This document shows, piece by piece, positions 59,802-64,000 of a stretch of 64,000 bases of DNA. The stretch's first letter is position 1; the number at the start of each line of letters is the position of its first letter. The position numbers and the translations under genes were made by a program. Under the pieces are notes generated by a model. The model saw only the letters and a program-made list of their open reading frames with translations, was not told the DNA's origin and made no database searches. The DNA lies in the NCBI GenBank assembly GCA_944380765.1, contig CALWIO010000001.1, positions 1-64,000 on the forward strand, read 5' to 3'. The stretch is from an uncultured Clostridia bacterium. Lineage in GTDB: Bacteria; Bacillota; Clostridia; Oscillospirales; Acutalibacteraceae.

Positions 59802-61835
59802 ATGAGAATTGCTTTAACAGGCAACCCTAATTCAGGGAAGACCACTATGTATAACGCTTTGACCGGGCGCAATGAAAAAATAGGCAACTGGGCGGGCGTT
59901 ACGGTGGACAAAAAAGAACACGCCGTCAGGAGGGAATACGCCGGAAAAGAGCAGATTATTGCCGTTGACCTTCCGGGCGCGTACTCAATGTCGCCGTTTA
60001 CAAGCGAAGAAAGCATTACAAGCGATTATGTAAAGAGCGAAAGGCCCGATGTTATTCTCAATATTGTTGACGCGGATAATCTGAGCCGAAGCCTGTTTTT
60101 TACTACGCAGCTTTTGGAGCTTGAAATTCCAGTCGTTGTCGCTTTAAACAAAAGCGACATAGCGGCCAAAAAAGGAAATAAAATTGACGAAAAGGCGCTT
60201 TCGCGAAAGCTCGGCTGTCCGGTAATAAAGACAGTTTCCACCTCGGCGGACGGGTTAAAGGCTCTCATAAAAGCCGCCGAGGCACATGCGGGAAAAGAAC
60301 AGACCGCGCCTTTTATACAGGAAAGCTCAGACTTTCGCGACAAGAATGAGGCAGAGGAAGCCGACCGCAGGCGTTTTGAATTTGTCAATAAAATCGTAAA
60401 AGAAGTTGAGACGCGCAAAGTTCTTACCGGCAGCCGGAATACGGGCGATAAAATTGACGCCGTTCTCACAAACAAATGGTTTGGCATTCCGATTTTTGCC
60501 GCGGTTATGTTCCTTGTCTTTTATATTTCCCAGACGACTCTCGGCGCATGGATTGCGGACGGCGTGGAAATCGGCGGCACATTCGTTCCCGGTCTTGTAC
60601 CGCTTCTGGAAGCTTTTCAGGGCTGGGTCGGAAGCCTTTTGGAAAACACCAATCCTCTTATTTCGGCAATTCTGGTTGACGGCGTAATCGGCGGCGTTGC
60701 CGCGGTTGTCGGCTTTCTGCCGCTTGTTATGGTAATGTACTTTCTTATTGCCCTTCTTGAAGACTGCGGGTATATGTCCCGCGTAGCTGTCATTCTGGAC
60801 CCTGTTTTCAAAAAAGTAGGTCTTTCGGGCAAATCGGTTATTCCTTTTGTTATTACCGTAGGGTGCGCCGTTCCGGGTATTATGGCAAGCCGCACAATCC
60901 GCAACGAGCGTGAGCGCAGGGCAACCGCCATGCTTTCTCCCTTTATGCCCTGCGGCGCAAAAATCCCCGTTATCGCTCTTTTCGCCGGCGCGTTTTTTGA
61001 CGGCGCATGGTGGGTCAGCGCGCTGATGTATTTTGCCGGTATCGCTCTTATTTTTCTCGGAGCTTTGCTTATCAATCTTATTACCGGTTACAAGGCGAAA
61101 AATTCTTTCTTTATAATTGAGCTTCCCGGATACAAGCTCCCCTCGCTTCGCGGAGCGTTCAGGTCAATGTGCAGCCGAGGACGCGCTTACATAGTTAAAG
61201 CCGCCACAATTATTCTGCTGTGCAATATGGCTGTGCAGTTAATGCAGACCTTCACATGGAATCTTACCGTTGCACAAAGCCCCGACTCCTCAATTCTGGC
61301 TTCAATTTCCGCTCCTTTCGCATATTTGCTTGTTCCTGTTACGGGAGTGCTTTCCTGGCAGCTTGCCGCTGCGGCAATTACGGGCTTTATAGCAAAGGAA
61401 AATGTTGTGGGTACTCTTGCGGTTTGCTTTGCCGGTCTCAATAACTTAATCGACACAGAGGAACTGGCTCTTACGGAAGGCTCCGGCGCAGAGGCCGCCG
61501 GTATTATGGCGATTACAAAGGCTGCCGCGCTTGCGTACCTTATGTTCAATCTTTACACTCCCCCGTGCTTTGCCGCCATAGGCGCTATGAATTCCGAAAT
61601 GAAGAGCGCAAAGTGGCTTTGGGGCGGCATAGGGCTGCAATTTGCGGTCGGCTATACCGTGGCATATTTTGTTTACACGGCAGGCACTCTTATCACGGGA
61701 GGCTCGCTTAATATTCCCGCGGCTTTCGGCGGTTTAGGCGCTGTGCTGATTATGGCGGGAGCGGTTGCATTCATCGTTGTGAACAACCGGAAAAAGCTCA
61801 AAGCCGAATACGCTTTAAACAATACGGCAAAATAA
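59802..61835 (+). CDS. feoB: Ferrous iron transport protein FeoB
   Basis: A 678-residue FeoB. The N-terminal GTPase shows MRIALTGNPNSGKTT (G1), GNWAGVTVDKK, DLPGAYSMSPF (G3) and ALNKSD (G4). The membrane part carries the two gate-type repeats with the conserved cysteines in FVITVGCAVPG and AMLSPFMPCGAKIP. It imports Fe(II) in anaerobes. Start ATG 59802 after GAGG; about 40 codons of upstream frame overlap the feoA region and lack a ribosome site. A small Cys-rich partner follows. Confidence 0.96.
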   Translation: MRIALTGNPNSGKTTMYNALTGRNEKIGNWAGVTVDKKEHAVRREYAGKEQIIAVDLPGAYSMSPFTSEESITSDYVKSERPDVILNIVDADNLSRSLFFTTQLLELEIPVVVALNKSDIAAKKGNKIDEKALSRKLGCPVIKTVSTSADGLKALIKAAEAHAGKEQTAPFIQESSDFRDKNEAEEADRRRFEFVNKIVKEVETRKVLTGSRNTGDKIDAVLTNKWFGIPIFAAVMFLVFYISQTTLGAWIADGVEIGGTFVPGLVPLLEAFQGWVGSLLENTNPLISAILVDGVIGGVAAVVGFLPLVMVMYFLIALLEDCGYMSRVAVILDPVFKKVGLSGKSVIPFVITVGCAVPGIMASRTIRNERERRATAMLSPFMPCGAKIPVIALFAGAFFDGAWWVSALMYFAGIALIFLGALLINLITGYKAKNSFFIIELPGYKLPSLRGAFRSMCSRGRAYIVKAATIILLCNMAVQLMQTFTWNLTVAQSPDSSILASISAPFAYLLVPVTGVLSWQLAAAAITGFIAKENVVGTLAVCFAGLNNLIDTEELALTEGSGAEAAGIMAITKAAALAYLMFNLYTPPCFAAIGAMNSEMKSAKWLWGGIGLQFAVGYTVAYFVYTAGTLITGGSLNIPAAFGGLGAVLIMAGAVAFIVVNNRKKLKAEYALNNTAK

Positions 61836-61847
61836 GAGGTTGTATCT

Positions 61848-61985
61848 ATGGAAAACGCGATTGTTATTATAATTTTATCGGCAGTTACGGGTTTTATTCT
61901 GCGTTATCTGCGCAAAGAAAAAAAGCGCGGCAAAAAATGTATAGGCTGCCCTTACGCGAAGCAGTGCGAAAATTCGCGCAAGTGA
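61848..61985 (+). CDS. FeoB-associated Cys-rich membrane protein
   Basis: A 45-residue protein, 12 bases after feoB. It has one N-terminal membrane helix (IVIIILSAVTGFILRYL), a basic stretch, and CIGCPYAKQC at residues 31-40. This matches the small FeoB-associated Cys-rich family found after feoB in Firmicutes; it may help iron delivery, though its role is not established. The ribosome site (AAGAGGTTG) is near the ATG. Confidence 0.85.
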   Translation: MENAIVIIILSAVTGFILRYLRKEKKRGKKCIGCPYAKQCENSRK

Positions 61986-62030
61986 TTTCGCGTTTTAAAA
62001 ATCCGATATTAGCTTTAACAAAAAATCAAA

Positions 62031-62060
62031 GCCGGCGGGGATTTTCCCCGTCAGCTTTTT
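62031..62060 (+). terminator. Terminator after feo operon
   Basis: GCCGGCGGGGA and TCCCCGTCAGC pair with one mismatch and one G-T pair, followed by a T run. A second inverted repeat (TACCGT/ACGGTA) with a following T run lies around 62117-62155. Confidence 0.7.
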
Positions 62061-62266
62061 ATATATGGAGTTCCGCTTGAAATTTATGTGATAAACGGCA
62101 TAACCGGCGGCTGTTTTACCGTATTCAAACGGTACAAACCGAGGGCGGTTTTTTTTGTGCATTATTCGGTCTGTTAAATTTTGGCGCAGATGTTATAATT
62201 ATATTATTATAAAATAGGGGTCTGCGGCAACAGCGCCTTAAAACGCAAACGGAAAAGGGAAATGAA

Positions 62267-64000
62267 ATGAAAGCTGCCGACACGGGAAAAAAATTACTGA
62301 ACGACTTTAAGCTGTACTGGAAAACGCCGCCTAAGGGCAGGTATATGAGCTTTAAGGAAATCACTTCGCTTTCGGTAGGCGGAATAGGCGTAAAGTTTAT
62401 TGTTTACTGCATAAGTCAGATGATTATAGCGGTGGGCAACACTCTTATAGGTAACACCATAGGAATTGAGCCGGGCGCGCTGTATGTTATTTACATTATA
62501 AGCATTTTATCGGGCTTTCCCCTCACCGCGCTGAGGGCTAAGATGATTGACAACACCCGCAGCATGAAAGGAAAATACAGGCCCTACATATTGTCAATGG
62601 GTATTCCTACGGTAATTCTCGGCGCCGGGTTTATCTGGACGCCTTACGAAAATATGAGCAACCTTTCAAAGTGCGCCGTTGTGCTGGCTTTTAACATAGG
62701 CTTTCAGTTCTTCTACAACTTCTACACCGACGCTTACGACAGCCTTATCAATGTTCTGTCGCCGAACAGCATTGAGCGTTCTGATGTTTTATCAATCAAA
62801 TCGGTGGTTGAGAATTTTTCGCCCTCGATAGCGAGCATATTCCTGCCGATAGCAGCGAAACTCATAACGGGAAATTCCACGCTGTACGATATTAAAATTT
62901 ACCGAGTGCTTTTTCCGCCCATGCTTTTGGCGGGATTTTTGATTTCGGTTTTGGTTTATGTGAACACCGAGGAAAAAATCATTCAGGCAAGAACCCATGT
63001 AATTCAGATTAAATTTACCGACGCGTTCCGCGCTATCGCGAGAAACAAATATTTCTGGATTATCTCGCTGGCGGGGTGGCTGGGTTTTCTTGAAAACTCG
63101 TTCAACAGTATTTTGGGCTGGATGTATAACTATCAGCACGCCTGCTCCGCGGCTCAGTATTCCGTGATTATAGCGATTGCGGGCAACGCCTCGTTCTGGC
63201 CGAATCTTATCGCTCCGTTTTTCATAAGAAAATACGGCAAAAAGAAAATTCTTGTTTTTACGAATATTCTGAACATTAGCTTTATTGCGCTTATGCTGCC
63301 GATTGTCAGAATGACGGGCTCCGCGCTCATTATATGGCTGCTGCTTATCTGCACATTTATAAATCAGCTTATAACCTCGCTGGGGCATTTGCTGAATCCC
63401 AGCATAAACGCGGATATCCGCGACTATCAGCAATATATCACCGGCGAGAGAATTGACGGAATGTTCGCGGCTGTCGGTCTTATAGGAAATGTCATAACCC
63501 TCGCGACAGGCTCGGTTTTGCCGGCTCTGTATGAAAAATCCGGGCTTAATAAAGATGTGGCTCTTTCGCTGGGATATGACGGCTCAAATGTTTATGATGT
63601 CCTTTACAATCAGGATTATTTTGTCAGAATATGCAGCGTGCTGATAGTAGCTTCCATAGCCGGAGCCGTGATGAATGTTATACCTTTTTTCTTCTATGAT
63701 TTGAGCGAAACCCGGCAGAAAGCCATGGTAAGCGTGCTTAAAATCCGCGCTATGTTTGAGGATTACGGCAACGGCGTTATTTCTGATGAAGCGCTTATTG
63801 AAAGCGTGGATATTATCCGGGAGGCAAGAGAATACGCCAAGCGCGAGAAGTTATCCGCTGACAACGGCATTGTAAAAGACGCGAAAAAGACGAAGGACAG
63901 GGAAAAAATAAGGCAGGCAAAGGCGGAGCTTAAACGAATCCGGGAGGAAAACGAGAAAATCGAAATTGCCGGCACGGTAATGCGGGAACTGGCGTTTTAT
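62267..64000 (+). CDS. GPH/MFS-type transporter with long charged tail (partial)
   Basis: The frame begins ATG 62267 and stays open to the window end (578 codons), so the C-terminus is missing. It has about twelve hydrophobic segments, with the family-like features KEITSLSVGGIGVKFIVYCI, MIDNTRSMKGKYRPYI (the D-x-T-x(5)-KYRP loop of GPH transporters) and INADIRDYQQYITGERIDGM. After the last helix (about residue 480) comes a long Lys/Glu/Arg-rich helical tail, not usual for MelB. Substrate unknown. GGAAAAGGG precedes the start. Confidence 0.85.
   Translation, partial: MKAADTGKKLLNDFKLYWKTPPKGRYMSFKEITSLSVGGIGVKFIVYCISQMIIAVGNTLIGNTIGIEPGALYVIYIISILSGFPLTALRAKMIDNTRSMKGKYRPYILSMGIPTVILGAGFIWTPYENMSNLSKCAVVLAFNIGFQFFYNFYTDAYDSLINVLSPNSIERSDVLSIKSVVENFSPSIASIFLPIAAKLITGNSTLYDIKIYRVLFPPMLLAGFLISVLVYVNTEEKIIQARTHVIQIKFTDAFRAIARNKYFWIISLAGWLGFLENSFNSILGWMYNYQHACSAAQYSVIIAIAGNASFWPNLIAPFFIRKYGKKKILVFTNILNISFIALMLPIVRMTGSALIIWLLLICTFINQLITSLGHLLNPSINADIRDYQQYITGERIDGMFAAVGLIGNVITLATGSVLPALYEKSGLNKDVALSLGYDGSNVYDVLYNQDYFVRICSVLIVASIAGAVMNVIPFFFYDLSETRQKAMVSVLKIRAMFEDYGNGVISDEALIESVDIIREAREYAKREKLSADNGIVKDAKKTKDREKIRQAKAELKRIREENEKIEIAGTVMRELAFY

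Noticed and set aside
62792-63433. 213-codon frame antisense to the GPH transporter at the right end
   Set aside because: The plus-strand frame is open from 62267 to the edge and has clear transporter features; the antisense frame has none.

Overview
The window looks like a chromosomal segment of a low-to-mid GC anaerobic Firmicute of class Clostridia, perhaps a gut or rumen relative of the Oscillospiraceae/Ruminococcaceae. This rests on gene content: SpoVB, HemZ, bifunctional Rel with an RFKD motif, a CIRCE-controlled groESL, pyruvate phosphate dikinase, indolepyruvate:ferredoxin oxidoreductase and a YabE-like G5/3D protein. It also rests on vegetative promoters close to TTGACA-N17-TATAAT and on strong Shine-Dalgarno sites. 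The exact taxon cannot be read from the sequence. I saw no rRNA, tRNA, CRISPR array, transposase or phage gene.

Layout. (1) 0-11 kb, minus strand: one long housekeeping operon recJ-rel-dtd-MBL hydrolase-hemZ-nucleoside kinase-spoVB-mazG-hup, starting at a promoter at 11053-11081 and ending at a hairpin at 290-311, followed by rqcP cut by the window edge. (2) 11-17.8 kb: a glycosyltransferase divergent from glmU-pth-mfd. Together with spoVB-mazG-rqcP this is the Bacillus glmU...pth-mfd-spoVB-mazG-rqcP neighbourhood, here split and partly inverted. (3) 17.8-25.4 kb, plus strand: an aryl-acid operon with an acyl-CoA ligase, a sodium:solute symporter, iorA, iorB, a PaaK-type ligase and a tandem ACT-domain protein. 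(4) 25.4-33.4 kb: tspO, an SDR, ppdK, a GH89-like glycosidase and a PAP2 phosphatase. (5) 33.4-39.8 kb, minus strand: groESL, a solitary mazF, a lipoprotein, nnrDE and a YabE-like wall protein with a 5' leader. (6) 40-42.5 kb, minus strand: azlCD, then a recombination scar that repeats the 3' end of rpsI, then rplM-rpsI.

(7) 42.6-49 kb: a TtcA-like protein, an archaeal-type phosphoglycerate mutase with an O-acetylhomoserine sulfhydrylase, a metallophosphoesterase and a GPH transporter. (8) 49-57.3 kb: a purine region with an NCS2 nucleobase permease behind a long structured leader, purA-xthA-guaA, and a second GMP synthetase lacking the glutaminase domain. A signal-peptidase-like protein and a cohesin-like surface protein lie inside it. 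(9) 57.3-58.9 kb: two AT-richer accessory genes (DUF4304-like and Nudix). (10) 58.9-62 kb: a DtxR-type repressor divergent from feoA-feoB and a Cys-rich FeoB partner, with palindromic operators at the promoter. (11) A second GPH transporter runs off the right end.

The points most worth checking are the rpsI scar with att-like geometry, the GlmU whose nucleotidyltransferase signature has lost key residues, the aryl-acid operon, the nucleobase-permease leader, the paired GMP synthetases, the DtxR operators and the mazF without a neighbouring antitoxin. I did not find an unmistakable new defence or mobile system.
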